From Lepus europaeus (lineage: Eukaryota > Chordata > Mammalia > Lagomorpha > Leporidae), in assembly GCF_033115175.1 (NCBI RefSeq), contig NC_084834.1, forward strand, positions 122,322,275 to 122,386,274: 64,000 bases of DNA, read 5' to 3'. The notes under the pieces were generated by a model that saw only the letters and a list, made by a program, of their open reading frames with translations, had not been told where the DNA came from and ran no database searches. A program made the position numbers and the translations under genes. Below, piece by piece: positions 22,301 to 33,479 of this stretch (position 1 is the first letter of the stretch; each line of letters starts with the position of its first letter).

Positions 22301-23699
22301 TCTCAGATGCACAGTGTGGTGCTGCTAGCAGTCATTACACTCTGCCGTGGAGTCGGCTCACTGCCCTGTCTGGGATCTCGCCGTGACCGACACTGGACTT
22401 GAGTCCGGGGTGCAGGCAGGCAGCCGTGACACGTCCTTGAACGAAGGCGGCGAGCCGTCAGAATCCAGGCCATTACCTCAGCCCCAGCACTGAGCTCAGC
22501 GTCAATCCTTAAGGGACGTTCTCGGCCTTGCCTGGGGGGCTGCCTGACTGGCACGACCCCCGGCTGCATGGACAGCTTTTCCGATTCCAGCCCAGGAGCC
22601 CTGCTCTGGAAGCAGCCGTGAACTTGGAAGCTGGAGTTTGGAATCTTCTACTGTTGCCTTCTGCCTCATTTAGGGAACATGGACTCCCATGCATGGGCTG
22701 CTCCCATCAGCGTGTCCCCTGGTGTCTAATGGGGCTACTCCCGTCACACAGGGCTACTCCCCTGCCCAGCTCTGCTGCAAAGAACTCCCAGGCAGGTGGT
22801 GGGCTTGTCCCGTTGACCGGCAGCCTTCCCCAGCAGAGGCCATGGTCAGTAGCGGGTCCAGTGACGAGAGGCTCTCCAGGATGAAACATGACTTCCTGAA
22901 CCCTGTGTGAGCCCGACCTCGGGACCAAGGCCACCTCCCCGGTGTGTGAACCACCATCGGCACAGATGATACTTATCAAGGACCCCCGACAGGCTGGGCC
23001 CTGGGTGAAAAGGGCTGTCCAAGACACCTGTCCAAGCCGTGCTGTCTGCCTTGGAGGACAGAACTTTGGAAGGTGAAGGAGAGAAATTGAAAACACACGT
23101 AGGGGATGCTAAGGCCAACCCTCCGTAAGAGTTCACCAGCACGAAGAGATCACTGGTATTTTGAAAAGCGGCCGTGTGAGAACGCGATGTGGTTGGCCCG
23201 CGACACGGCTGGCTGGAGGCCCCCTGAATATTCCTTGGTTAGCTTCGTTCATGGCCGTGTACCCTGGATTTTGTCGGCCCTTGTTTCTGTGTGGGGCAGC
23301 CCAGACGGGGCTCGCTGCCCGCAGGGAGGAAGACACCAGGGCGTACCGCTGTCCGCAGAGAGGCAGGCCTGCTCCCACGCCCAGCGGCCCTGCCCGCGGG
23401 CTGGACCTCTGCACAGTCATGGTGCCCCGGTGGGCGTACCCCCTCACTGCAGCTTTCCAACCCTGAACCCGGTTTGTCCTGCTGCCCCCCTCCTTCCAGC
23501 CTCTGTTGAGTGAAGGAAAAAGAAACGAGAAAGCAGGAGGTGATGGGTAATGACATTGAGGGACAAATAGGACAGCCGGGGTGCAAGGGCTGGCTCTAGG
23601 GCCTAGTGGCAAGAAAACACGAGAGCAATGCATGATCGTTCGAAGTTGAGATTTGTGTCCCTACAGGGATACACTAATTAGGATGGCATCTGATGCCTG

Positions 23700-23835
23700 C
23701 TTTCTGAGGATGCTCTGAGACAAGCGATGTGGGCACGGGGGCTCAGGGAGGGCCAGCCCCAGGCCCCGTGTCACCCGGCGAGAACGCGGCAGAGCCAGCA
23801 CTCAGACGCCTGGCCGCCAAGCCTGCTTCCCGAGG
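23700..23835 (-). mobile_element. Possible MIR fragment
   Basis: 'gtgtcacccggcgagaacgc' followed by 'gcagagccagcactcagacg' resembles reverse MIR. Weak. Confidence 0.35.
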
Positions 23836-24249
23836 GCCGCTTTGCACCTGCTCTGAGTCGCTCTCGCGTCCCATCCTCACCCAGAACCAGAGTTCAGACT
23901 TGGGCCTCGGCACGGCGCTTTCCCCGGGCTGCTTACCTCTGAGCCGAGCTGAGCAGTGGGGTGTGCGCATTCAGAAGGCCCACCGTCCATCCGTGCACGC
24001 CCTCAGCCTGCCCGCAGGTCAGTGCAGAGCCCGGGGCCGCTCTCCCGGGGCCCCTCATCTCCTCCTCGAGTTCTCCTGGACAGCTTCCTACCCAGTCTAG
24101 TTTGCCAGATTGCTTGGTAGTCATTTGAGCCACTTTTAGGCCCTGACTTGGCAAAATGGGCTTCGGTCTCTTGCATCCGGGGTGGGGAGAGGGGGACTGG
24201 GGGCTCCTCCAGGAGCCGGGGCATTGCGATATTAGGGGCCGTCGGTCCA

Positions 24250-24452
24250 GAACAGGCGTGGGGAACATCCAGCCCGTGGGCCACGTGAGGCCCACGGAAT
24301 CACGCGTTCTGGCGTCTCCAAGGCAGCAGGGCGGGACGGGAACATTGCGAAGTCTGCAGCCGGCTCGTTTTGAGGTTGCGAATGTTGTGTGATGTTGTAG
24401 ATACCCCCGTGGCCCCTGGTGGGAAAAAAGGGGTCCCCACCCCTGCTCTCGA
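24250..24452. mobile_element. hAT-type miniature transposon
   Basis: Terminal inverted repeats caggcgtggggaac (24250) and ggggtccccacccctg (to ~24448). Flanks gtccagaa and ctctcgag fit an 8-bp duplication of the hAT preference nTCTAGAn. Internal 'cgtgggccacgtgaggccca' is typical of a family found across mammals. It lies about 620 bases upstream of the p70 start. Confidence 0.6.
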
Positions 24453-24559
24453 GTGGCAGTCCCCAAAGCTGGAGGGGTGACAAGGCCCAGTGTTGCAGCT
24501 GCATCCCCCGGGAGAGGTGACCAAGGCCAGGGGCGGGGGAGGGGCGGCCCCTGCCGTCA

Positions 24560-25071
24560 CCGCTCGCTCAGGGACCTGCTTGGTGGGGACTTCATGTCGC
24601 CCTCAGAGAGCGGACAGCCGCTGTCCAGCACAGCCAAGCCGCCAGCCGGTCAGGATGGCGGCGGCAGCGGAGGGGCTGTGCTGCGCCCGCCCGGGAGGGG
24701 GCCAGTTCTCGGGGTCAGGGTCTGCCACAAGCGCTGCTCCGATCGCTCGCTCTGCTGTCCACACTGTGGGGACCAGCGTGTGCCGTGCCAAGCTCCCACA
24801 CAGCCTGCCTGTCCCCGGCCGGTGATGTCAACAGACCAGCTGCTTCCCGAGAGCCAGTCTGAGCCCTGCAGGCGGGGCCGGTGCCTCTCGCTGGCAGCCT
24901 GGGCCCCAGCCGGCCACAGCGTGATCCCCTGAGAGCCCCAGCATTCACCTGCGGGGCTGCACACAGAGGCTGGGCAAGGCAGGCTCTCAGCCAGCAGCCG
25001 GCCCTGTGCGCACATGGCCCTGTGTGTTTAAAGGGCCGGCGGCCAGGGAGAAGCAGCGCCCGGCGGGGACC
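24560..25071 (+). promoter_or_regulatory. Probable promoter and 5' UTR of LNX1 p70
   Basis: The stretch upstream of the p70 exon is GC-rich and free of SINEs. It has a CRE-like TGATGTCA at 24823-24830 and a TTTAAA at 25027-25032, 40 bases before the ATG. A promoter is required here because the exon has no convincing acceptor and codes for a distinct N-terminus. The exact transcription start is unknown. Confidence 0.4.
25014..25031 (+). CDS. Short upstream ORF before the p70 start
   Basis: ATG followed by four codons and TAA (MALCV) ends 40 bases before the p70 ATG. If the p70 transcript begins upstream of 25014, ribosomes would meet this ORF first and p70 translation could be dampened. If the TTTAAA at 25027 acts as a TATA box, transcription would begin near 25055 and the ORF would be excluded. 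Which of these holds cannot be decided from sequence. Confidence 0.35.
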   Translation: MALCV

Positions 25072-25163
25072 ATGAAGGCGCTCCTGCTACTGGTCCTGCC
25101 TTGGCTCAGCCCTGCCAACTACATTGACAACGTGGGCAGCCTGCACTTCCTGTGCTCAGAACT
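25072..25163 (+). CDS. LNX1: LNX1 alternative first coding exon (p70 isoform, RING-less)
   Basis: Thirty codons plus two bases, starting MKALLLLVLPWLS and ending in SEL. I recognise this as the N-terminus of the short LNX1 isoform (p70, isoform b), which lacks the RING finger and keeps the NUMB-binding and PDZ regions. The donor ACT|GTGAGT at 25163/25164 leaves phase 2, the same as the RING exon. The split codon CT+C gives Leu here, while AG+C gives Ser after the RING exon, so both can splice to the same next exon. The ATG has A at -3. Residues 3-13 are strongly hydrophobic and look like a signal peptide, although LNX1 is described as cytosolic. C28 is Tyr in the human protein as I remember it. 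The exon lies 5.5 kb downstream of the RING exon and needs its own promoter. Confidence 0.9.
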
Positions 25164-25193
25164 GTGAGTCCACTGCCCAGTCGGGCCGGCGTG

Positions 25194-25243
25194 CATGCGT
25201 GTGTGTGCGTGCAAGCGTGTGTGTGTGCATGCATGTGTGTGCC
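25194..25243 (+). repeat. GT/GCAT-rich simple repeat in the intron next to the p70 donor
   Basis: Alternating purine-pyrimidine run starting 30 bases after the donor. It is able to adopt Z-DNA; no function is claimed. Confidence 0.75.
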
Positions 25244-26283
25244 CCCCCCGTGGTGGGGGCGGGGCCTGAGGCAGCTGCCCCCTGCTGCTGGGGCGGTGCA
25301 GGGGAACGCCCTGCTGGCACTTAGCTGTCTGTCCCACCGTGGGTGGTGCCGTCCCAAGGAGGCATTTGTGTTCCTGCTTTGGGTGTGCGTTTTGTGCTGT
25401 GTTCTTCCTCCATCGCTGTGTGCAGCCGTCTTGCCATAAATAGAACCCGCAGAGCCTGCGTGCGGGGCTGAGCCTGCGTGCGGGGCTGTGCCCCCGCCCG
25501 GCTGCTGCCTTCCACTTGCTGAGAGCATCTATCTCCACACTCGAGAGTCGGCACGGCGGCCGCCCAGGGAAAGGCTTCCATAGCTCCCTGTCTCCTTTGC
25601 AGCGTTTGTAGGAATGCATTCCTCCTCTGTGGGGCTTTGCCAGGCAGATAAAAATAGCCGGAGTTGGTTACGTGTGAGACGGAGCCAGAGGGCGAACGAG
25701 ACCCGGACTGCTCCTGGGGCTCACGGCAGCAAAGGTGGCCGGTCACGCGGGGACAGCCTGCGTCCCAGCCAGATGCTCCGGTCCAGTAGATGCTCCGTGA
25801 ACACCTGAGCTGGGTCCTCGGGGGCAGCTTGTCCGTCTGGGCGATGCAGCATGTCGGGGCGCTCCCCCATCATAACGTCCATCTTGGATAAGGCAGGCTC
25901 CAGGAGCAAGTGGCTGGCTCCAAGCCGAGTCCTGAGCATCTCTGGGGATAACCACATTGCGGCAGGCTCTCGAGAGAAGCCCCGGATGCCAGAGCTTTCG
26001 GAGATTCTGCGAAGCTTCTTGGCTTCCTCTCAGAGGAGGCCGCCTTGGTTTCCCTGCCTGCCCACCCGGCCGCACCTGCTGCTCCTCTTGGACGCAGGCT
26101 CCTGTCCCAGGGCTGCTGTCACAAAGGCCGACAAGTTGGGTCTCTGTGACCCACAGGCCCGACGCTCCCGCCATTCCGTTGGCCGCAGCAGGAAGGCTTG
26201 GAGTCCACCCCGGCCTCTCCGTGGCCTGCCCCAGCCTGTTCATTTCTCCTCCTGCGGGGGCCCTTGCCATGGAAGTCCAGGCC

Positions 26284-26356
26284 CACTTATCTCGGAACCC
26301 TTAACTAATCCTGCAAGACCCTTTATCCAAAGAAGGTCACAGTCACAGGTTCCGGG
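26284..26356 (+). mobile_element. Ancient repeat fragment, family not named
   Basis: 'ctaatcctgcaagacccttt' and 'aaggtcacagtcacaggttc' match a widespread mammalian repeat reading 'tctgcaaagaccctttttcc'. A second fragment of the same kind lies at 45345-45480. Confidence 0.35.
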
Positions 26357-27379
26357 GGGACCTGGGGCCTGGGGGCCACCACGGAGCCTCCTGCTCACTC
26401 CTCGCCTTCAGTTCTGTAACCAGGAGGAGGAAGGCTCTTCCTGCTCCCTTAGTGACTTTTTTTCCTCCAATCGCATGAATGAAAGGCAACCAATCTTCGG
26501 AATAACAGAGTGGGCCCAGGCAGGCCATTCCTCCCAGCGCGTGAAGTGATCTAGACAGCGTGAAGCCAGGGCTTCCCAGGCCTGATCCCTAACGTAAGGG
26601 GCGTAGCTTTCTTAGAAGCTTCCAGTGGCCGGGGAGGCTCTGCCAGCCGCCACCTGACTGCTGGAGATAACTCACTAGTAGATCAGCTACCGAGGCATCG
26701 CTGGAGCTGGGACACCAGCTCCCCTGTCAGGGCCGTGCGCTGGTGGTGCTGGGAGGGTGTGACCTTCGCCCCATCATGCTGTCTAAGACTTGGGCCCAAA
26801 GGGAGGCCTGGGGTGGCTGGGACACTGTGGTCCCTGCAAAGGCCAGGCTGGGCCGGCACTCTGCTTCCTGGCTCAGCAAGTGACCCCTTCTCCACACCTG
26901 TACCACGCCTGCCGTCCGAGCCTCACCAGGAGGCTAAGCCAGGGGCCTGCCCCCTCTGGGGCTATGAACCCCTAAAGCCGTGCACCAGAAGAAAGCTCTG
27001 TCCTCCATACGGAGCCCGTGCTGGGCCTCCAGCTGGCCAGTGCAGGCAGAGGAACCGCCGACAATCTAACTGCACTTAAGGATATAAGCGGTGCTCCAAG
27101 GTGGAGGGGATACCGAGGCAGGGGGAGCAGGCGATAGGTGAGGCGGGGGGAGAGGGCCCACTGCCCGGGCAGGGGCAGCTGTTAGAGAGCCGGGGGAGTG
27201 GGGCAGAATGGGGGGGGTGGAAAGAGCAGGTGCCTCAGGCAGGGCAAATAGCACAGAGGTTGGGGTGGCTGTGGTTGTCACCAAAGCCCGATTTCTAGCA
27301 GCAAATGGGCCTGTGGGGCCCAGGTTAGCACCCTGGGAAACAGGCACAATAGGTGGTACCATGAAGATAACTATTGTTT

Positions 27380-27657
27380 GAAAAAAATTATTTGAAAGCA
27401 TAGCAGAGAGAGAGAGAGAGAGAGAGACCTTCCATGCACTGGTTCACTCCCCAGATGGCCACAACAGCCAGCATGGGGCCAGGACCTTCTTCCGAGTCTC
27501 CCACAAGGATGGGAGGGACACAGCACTTGGGCCATCTTCTGCTGCTTTCCCGGGCCATGAACAGGAAGCTGGATTGGAAGTGGAGCAGCCAGGACTCGAA
27601 CCAGCGCCCCTAGGGATGCCGGTGGCAGCTTAACCAGTTGTGCTGCAGCACCAGCCT
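27380..27657 (-). mobile_element. CSINE, reverse orientation
   Basis: AG tract at 27405-27428, 'actggttcactccccagatg', head end 'ttgtgctgcagcaccagcct'. First CSINE after the 8.4-kb SINE-free gap around the LNX1 exons. Confidence 0.9.
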
Positions 27658-27957
27658 TGAAGAGAGCCACTCTTATGGCTTGGAGCCAGGCTGTGTCAGG
27701 GGACTCTCAGGCTTCCTCCACCCCGCTCTGAGCTCTGGGGCCCGGCCCTACGTGAAACACCCCAGTCCCCGCTGCGTCTCCCTTCCCGTCCAACGCCAAG
27801 GCTCGCAGTTGGGGGCCCAGCTGGGGCACGGGCTAATCCAGCAGATGGGTCCCAGGTAGCTGTGGAGCGGGGGTCTCAGCTGCCCCAGGAAGCAGGGACA
27901 CACGGTGGTGGGAAAGACGTGGCCAGCCATGAATTTCATGCATGCACATTGACACAG

Positions 27958-28076
27958 CATCTTCCAAAAGTTCATGGGGAATGTGTGTGAGGAAAAACCA
28001 CGCACGGATTTCAAGATTTCTTTGCACCAAAAGAAACTGATGTTTTAATTCCACTTTTCCATAATCCTCTTGATGT
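27958..28076 (+). mobile_element. Palindromic mariner-like miniature element, copy 5 (full)
   Basis: Left arm 'cttccaaaagttcatgggga', centre 'tttgcaccaaaagaaactga', right arm 'tccacttttccataatcctc'. One of the more complete copies. Confidence 0.6.
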
Positions 28077-28582
28077 ATGGATAGCTCCTACCGTATCACA
28101 CCTGAAAACAATCAAATTCGACTTCAAATGTTCGCTTCAAACACAACACTGTGTTCCGCCCAGCATTGACCGCCGTGTGCCTGGTTTGGCCCCGAGGACC
28201 AACATTCCGTGGCCCTGGGCTACCCCTGCCTTAAACAGGTCCAGTGTCACCTGTTGCCTCCGGCAGGGGAGGGTGACATCACAGCGGAAGCCGGAAACCG
28301 GGCAGTGTGTGGTGGGCGGGGCCCGAGAGCTGAGGACGCTCAGAAGTGGACACTCGGGGTCACGGGCTTGGTGCTGCGGGCCCACGGCGGGACACTCGTA
28401 GGGAATGGCCTTGGAGCCGCACAGGTTCCCAGAAACACCCGCTTCAGCCCTGGGGGCCAGGAGGTTTTGCCCAGTGCAGGTGCCTGGGCTCTGAATCAAA
28501 CCTAAAGCGAAACTCCCTTCCCACCCCAGGTGGTTCCACAATCCGCCGCCTCGGAGCCCCAGCTGGGCTTCCCCGTGGAGAA

Positions 28583-28603
28583 TCTCGGGGCGGGGGGGGG
28601 GGG
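28583..28603 (+). repeat. Poly-G tract
   Basis: A run of G broken by a single C, with about 14 consecutive G. The exact length may be a sequencing or assembly approximation. Confidence 0.7.
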
Positions 28604-30847
28604 GATTTGCAGTTCCGCGTTCCAGCACCCTTGCCGATGTACTCATCCACTTTGTGTCTGGCTCTGGTAGACGCCATGACCCATGCGTGTCCGTGTCCGT
28701 GGGGCCTTGAGTGGGCGCACAGCGCGTCAAGCCCTTGCTTCTCGGCGTCTTAGGGACACAGTCAGCAACAAGGCAGAGAGGGCGTGGCTGGAGGGGCCAG
28801 GTCTCGGGAACTCGTGCCCCCGCCGTCAAGCTGTGGCTTCTGGCGACACTGGGAAGTGCTGGCTCTCTGCTGGCGTAGTCAGATGAGTGATCCTGGCCTG
28901 TGAGTGCAGTCACTGCTGGGGCGAGAATCCGAAGGGGACAAGGGCACTGTAAGGCAGTGGCTTTGAGTGGGCACGGCCCATGCCCAACGGAGCCTCAGAC
29001 TTGGGAAACCAAGGTGACCGATACCCAGTTTCGCAACTTGAGTCAAGGATGGGGTCTTGTGGGGAAGCTGCCCACGGCAGCAGAGTTCTAGGTGCCAGCT
29101 GGGGTCGGCCCTGGGATTCGGGACCCAGAACACCCATGGGTGGCACTCACACCCCCCAGCGCCCTCCTGCGAGGCCCCGCTGCAGGGTGCATGGTTTCCA
29201 GCACCAAGAACTTCGTCGCTCGGGCTCCCAGGCCAGGTGAGGAGCGCGCCTGCTGTAGTTTCACGGCCCACTCTGGGTCTGGCTGCCCAGGGTCCCTGCG
29301 CTAGGCCGGGCTGGGTAGCAACAGCGGCCTTTGTGGCTCCTCTTCCTGTGACTTCTGCCAAGCTTGGGACACAGGCCCTGGGGCTGGGAACTCTGTAACC
29401 CGGCAGAGCATCTTTGTCAACAGCTTTGTGCGAAGGGAGGTGCACCTGAGCCAGTCCGGATGATGGCTGCTGGGGTCTGTCTGGCCCTAGTGGGAGGCCT
29501 GGGGCTGAGCGACAGGAAGTCCGCCCGCCCGCCCCGTTCCACCCCTTTTCATTTGCTCTGTGTTAACGGCTCCCAACACAGGCAAAGACCAAGCCAACAG
29601 CGCTGTGTGGCTTTGCCAGTAAGTGGTTTCCAAGTGGAGTCTCCCAGAATTTTATTTCTCATCAACCTGGGCAGTAACGGAGACCAGAAGGCTCATCTCT
29701 GGATGTGTCTTGTCATGTGTCTTGTGCATCCGACGTGGCTGTGGGTCTGGCCTGGTGGGGGGGCGTTCACAGAAGACAGGGGTGACCCAGAGAAGTCCAG
29801 GCCGGTCTCAGGGGCCAGGCAGGGGCCCACTTGGGCTCGGTGGCTGTCCTGCGGCTTCCGAGGCGTTTCAGCTCAGCACATGTTGCAATAGGACGTTTGC
29901 CCTGCGATTTTTAGACGCGTGTGTTTTGAAGGAGATTGGCACTGCGTGCTCCTGACTCGTTGACCCAAACTCATCAGTGTTGCGTCGCGAGGCTCCTTGG
30001 CTGCCCAGGGAGCACTGCGATCCTGTTTCAGGGACGTATTTTTGCTTGAGAACTCTTGCCAACAGCAAAGCAGCCCCAGTCCCTAACTGCTCGCTGTCTG
30101 GTCCCCAACGTTCTCCCTCCGAGGACGTGGACCCTAAGCAAACCCAGCAGTCGTGGGCACTCACTCGCACGCCCAGCGACTGCCTTTGCCTGTCTAGTCA
30201 CGTGACTCTGACGGCCAAGGTTGGGGTTTCCTCAAAAGACACAGATTCGTGTTCGGTCGATTTGTCGTCTTCCTCACACGCGGTTGTTTGAGTTTTCTGT
30301 TTTCACAACACAAAGGCAGAGGGGAGGGGATGGCGGACTCCACGCCCCCGGTACTCGTCGTCAGCGTTGTCCCTTCGTGACCAACCATGCTCCGCGTGGG
30401 TCCCCCTCAACTGTGGCTGTGCAAACCTGCCGATGCTTTGGTGTTTAGCATTCAAGGATGGAGCTTTAAGAAATGTGACCACAACAGTAGCATCACACCA
30501 AGAACAGGTACCGAGACGTCCAAGTATGGACTACGCAAACAACACTCTCACCAAGTACCCAGGGAGTGTTGTTCTTCCTCATCCCATCATCCTCCTCTGC
30601 GGTCTGGTCGTGAGCTAAGATCCACGCATCGCGAACGGTCACATCGCTTCAGCTTCTTTCTCTTCCTCCTCCTCCAACCCTAGCTGCAAACACTGGCCTG
30701 GCAACTGGGAGAAATGACGCAATGCTCTGATCTAGCATTCAAATCGAGGGAAATGTACACAAGAAAAAAAATCAAAACCTTGAACCTGAAAATCCTCCTG
30801 GATTTAACCTCCTTCCTCCTAAGGTGACAGCCTCACAGGTGTGTGTT

Positions 30848-31123
30848 TGTTTCTGAGAGGCACAGACAGAACTCCCATCTGCCATTTCACTCCCAAATGC
30901 CTGCAATGGCTCGGAGACTGAAGCTGGGAGCCAGAAACTCAATCCAGTCTCCCAAGCCGGGGGCGGGAGTCCGACGACTCCGACCATTGCCACCGCCTCC
31001 CAGGGTCTGCCTTAGCAGGAGGCTGCGTGAGGAGCCGGAGCCAGGGACTGAACCCAGGTGCTCTGTTGTAGGATGCAGGCGCCCTAACCGGCACCTTAAC
31101 CACTACACCAAATTCCAGCTCTT
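30848..31123 (-). mobile_element. CSINE, old, reverse orientation
   Basis: 'atctgccatttcactcccaa', 'gggactgaacccaggtgctc' and head end 'cttaaccactacaccaaatt'. Confidence 0.8.
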
Positions 31124-31194
31124 TATTGATTTTTCAATAAAGAAGTCTGCCCATGTGTGTGTCAGAGCTATAGGTATCTATCTATACCTGCAGG

Positions 31195-31222
31195 CAGGTG
31201 TACATGTGTGTGTGTGTACGCA
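31195..31222 (+). repeat. GT-rich microsatellite
   Basis: Short GT run with interruptions. Confidence 0.7.
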
Positions 31223-32169
31223 TGAGTCATGTTTATATAGTCACGCAGTCATAGACCCATTACCCGGGTGTGAATAGTGTGTACGTACAGCCACGTGTAG
31301 AGTTGACTATTTGTGAACTAGCCACCGTCCTCCTGCAGTAACAAACCCACTGGGGAACATGCCAGAAGCGTTTGTAAAGAAAGAGAAAGACATCCTCGGG
31401 GGCCTTCCCCACGTGGCCCGTGGACTGCGGCCCCACCGGTGCAGTGGGTTGTAGACATTGGACACAGCCTCTTCAAGGTGAACGCAGGGCGCGTTCTCGC
31501 CGCCGGCGTCTGGGGTGGGTCCTGGGAGACACAGGGCAGGAAGCGGCCTTCCTTTCTCCCAGTCGCAGTCCCTCTGTCACTGTCATTCCTCCCAGCACAC
31601 ATCCCCGGGGGGCTGCTCTGCCTTCCAGCCTGCCTGCGGCCTCTTCCCCCAACCGCACCTGCTTCCCCAGACGCCAGGAGCCAGGCTGGGGGGCACTCAG
31701 GCTCTCAAAGCCGGAAGTAGGATTTGGTGAGTCCCCTTTTGAAAGGGAGGCAAAACCATGAACTCAGAGGTCCTGTGCGTGCCAGAGACCTTGAACCCCG
31801 ACCAACCATCAGCCTCACGCAGTCCTGCTTCTTGCGTGAGCTCATGGAGACCCTCTCCTCCCGAATCCCCTCTCCCATTCTCTTCCCCTGTTGCCCTGGA
31901 GACCCCGGGGCCCTGCTGAGCCCCTTCTCCTGAGCTCTGACTCCTGGTACCTGGGGCTGGACGTCTTCCTGTTTGCCCTCTAAGCCCTCCCTCACCTGCA
32001 GCTCTGCCCAGACCAGTAAGACAGGCCGCAACATGTGAGTGAGTCCACTCGCCACCCCAAGGGCCGGAATCCAGGGGCCTCCATCGGAAGTTGGGGTGAA
32101 TGTTCTGGAATGGGACCAGCGCCCACTCTGGAGCGAGGCTGGTCCCGTCCTGTACACTCGCTGCGCCTG

Positions 32170-32252
32170 TTCAGCCTTGGGTGACTTACTGAGCCTCTCT
32201 GAACTTCCCCAACAAAAATGTGGGTAAGAATACTTGCCCCATAGATTGTTGT
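32170..32252 (+). mobile_element. MIR fragment
   Basis: 'gggtgacttactgagcctct' and 'taagaatacttgccccatag' follow the MIR order. It is cut by the CSINE that follows. Confidence 0.55.
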
Positions 32253-32254
32253 GG

Positions 32255-32554
32255 TTTTTTAAGTATGTATTTATTTGCAGAGAGAGAGAAAGATCTTCCA
32301 TCCACTGGTTTGCTCCCCCAATGGCTACAATGGCCAGACCCGAGCCAGGCTGACGTTAGGAGCGTGGAACTCCCTCTGGGTCTCCCACCTGGGTGGCAGT
32401 GGGCCTAGCGCTTGGGCCATCTGCTGCTGCTTTCCCAGGTGCATTAGCCGGGAGCTGGATCGGAAGCCGAGCATCCAGGACTTAGCCGGCGCTCCAGAAG
32501 AGATGCCGGTTGTGCAGGCTGTGGTTTAACCCAGCGCACCAGGACATCGGCCCC
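32255..32554 (-). mobile_element. CSINE, reverse orientation
   Basis: 'gtatttatttgcagagagag', 'atccactggtttgctccccc' and head end 'accaggacatcggcccc'. Confidence 0.9.
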
Positions 32555-33039
32555 TGTTGTGAGTCCCGAATACAGTTCTCTGAGGCGTTTCCTGCTCTGC
32601 CCGCTGTGTAGGAAGCTCTTAGCTACGGGCTCTATTAGCGGCAGCAGCAGTTACAGGAAAGGAACTCTGCAGCGTGTATGCCCTTGTCGGTCAGCCTTAG
32701 GGTTATGAAATTCAGTAGTGATTCCACGTCACCCACGGTGAGCCAGGTGCACTGGCTCAGAAAAGTGGAGGAGCTGAAGCCACACGGTCACCTCCTCCCC
32801 CGTGACGTGGCTAGACCGAGAAGGGGCCGGCTGGCATCTCGGGGTACAGGCTGTGGGGAGACGCCTGGACAAGGCCATGCCCCCTCCACACACCTCTGCT
32901 TCTGCGTGGGTCTTGGCCACACCTGACCCCTCTTCTTGACCCTGTTCCAGCGGGGAGCGTGGCTGCTGGAGTCTGTGGCCCACCGAGTGTTCTAGAACCC
33001 AAGGAAACCTTGGCCATGATCCAGCCCACACCTCCCACT

Positions 33040-33118
33040 TTGTAGGTGAAGAACCAGAGGTCGTTTACCCGAGTGCTCCGCCCTGCCAGTAACAGACTCC
33101 GTGACCTTGAACAGCCCT
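33040..33118 (-). mobile_element. Possible MIR fragment
   Basis: 'gtaggtgaagaaccagaggt' followed by 'ccagtaacagactccgtgac' resembles reverse MIR, decayed. Confidence 0.3.
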
Positions 33119-33394
33119 GATGTCTTGTTGGGGGATGGCGTGGTATGTTAATGCTCATGTGGGATGTGTCCTCAGGAAGCCGTGAACCCGGGGCTCCCTG
33201 TCCGAGCAGTTTTACACAAAGGCCCCCCTGAGGCCGTCAGGCAAGGATGGAGCTCTGCGTTTTCACACAGCGTCCTAAGCGTCTTATTTCATTCCAAGGG
33301 TTCTGCATTCGAAACGTGGCCACAGAGAGGCAGGCAAAGCCCCATCTGAAGCACTTACAAGCTGCAGCTTGTGCTGGTGAGAACCGCAGGTGCC

Positions 33395-33476
33395 AACGTC
33401 TCTTGGGTCTGAATTCAAATCCTGGCTCATCACTGGCTAGCCATGTGACGCAGCATGGATTAGTTATTTAACCTCC
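33395..33476 (+). mobile_element. MIR fragment
   Basis: 'gaattcaaatcctggctcat', 'ctagccatgtgacgcagcat' and 'tagttatttaacctccaggg' follow MIR closely. Confidence 0.65.
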
Positions 33477-33479
33477 AGG

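Larger units (their letters stand above)
19604..25031 (+). other. LNX1: LNX1 intron between the RING exon and the p70 exon
   Basis: About 5.4 kb without CSINEs. It holds a (GT/GC)n patch (19839-19870), old L1 fragments near 19884-20150 and 22090-22300, a MIR-like stretch near 23700-23835 and a hAT-type miniature element at 24250-24452. No further exon was recognised. For the p70 transcript most of this is upstream DNA. Confidence 0.7.

Noticed and set aside
24657..24825. ATGGCGGCGGCAGCGG start resembling a housekeeping gene N-terminus
   Set aside because: The frame continues without a recognisable domain, and the surrounding DNA fits a GC-rich promoter flank better.
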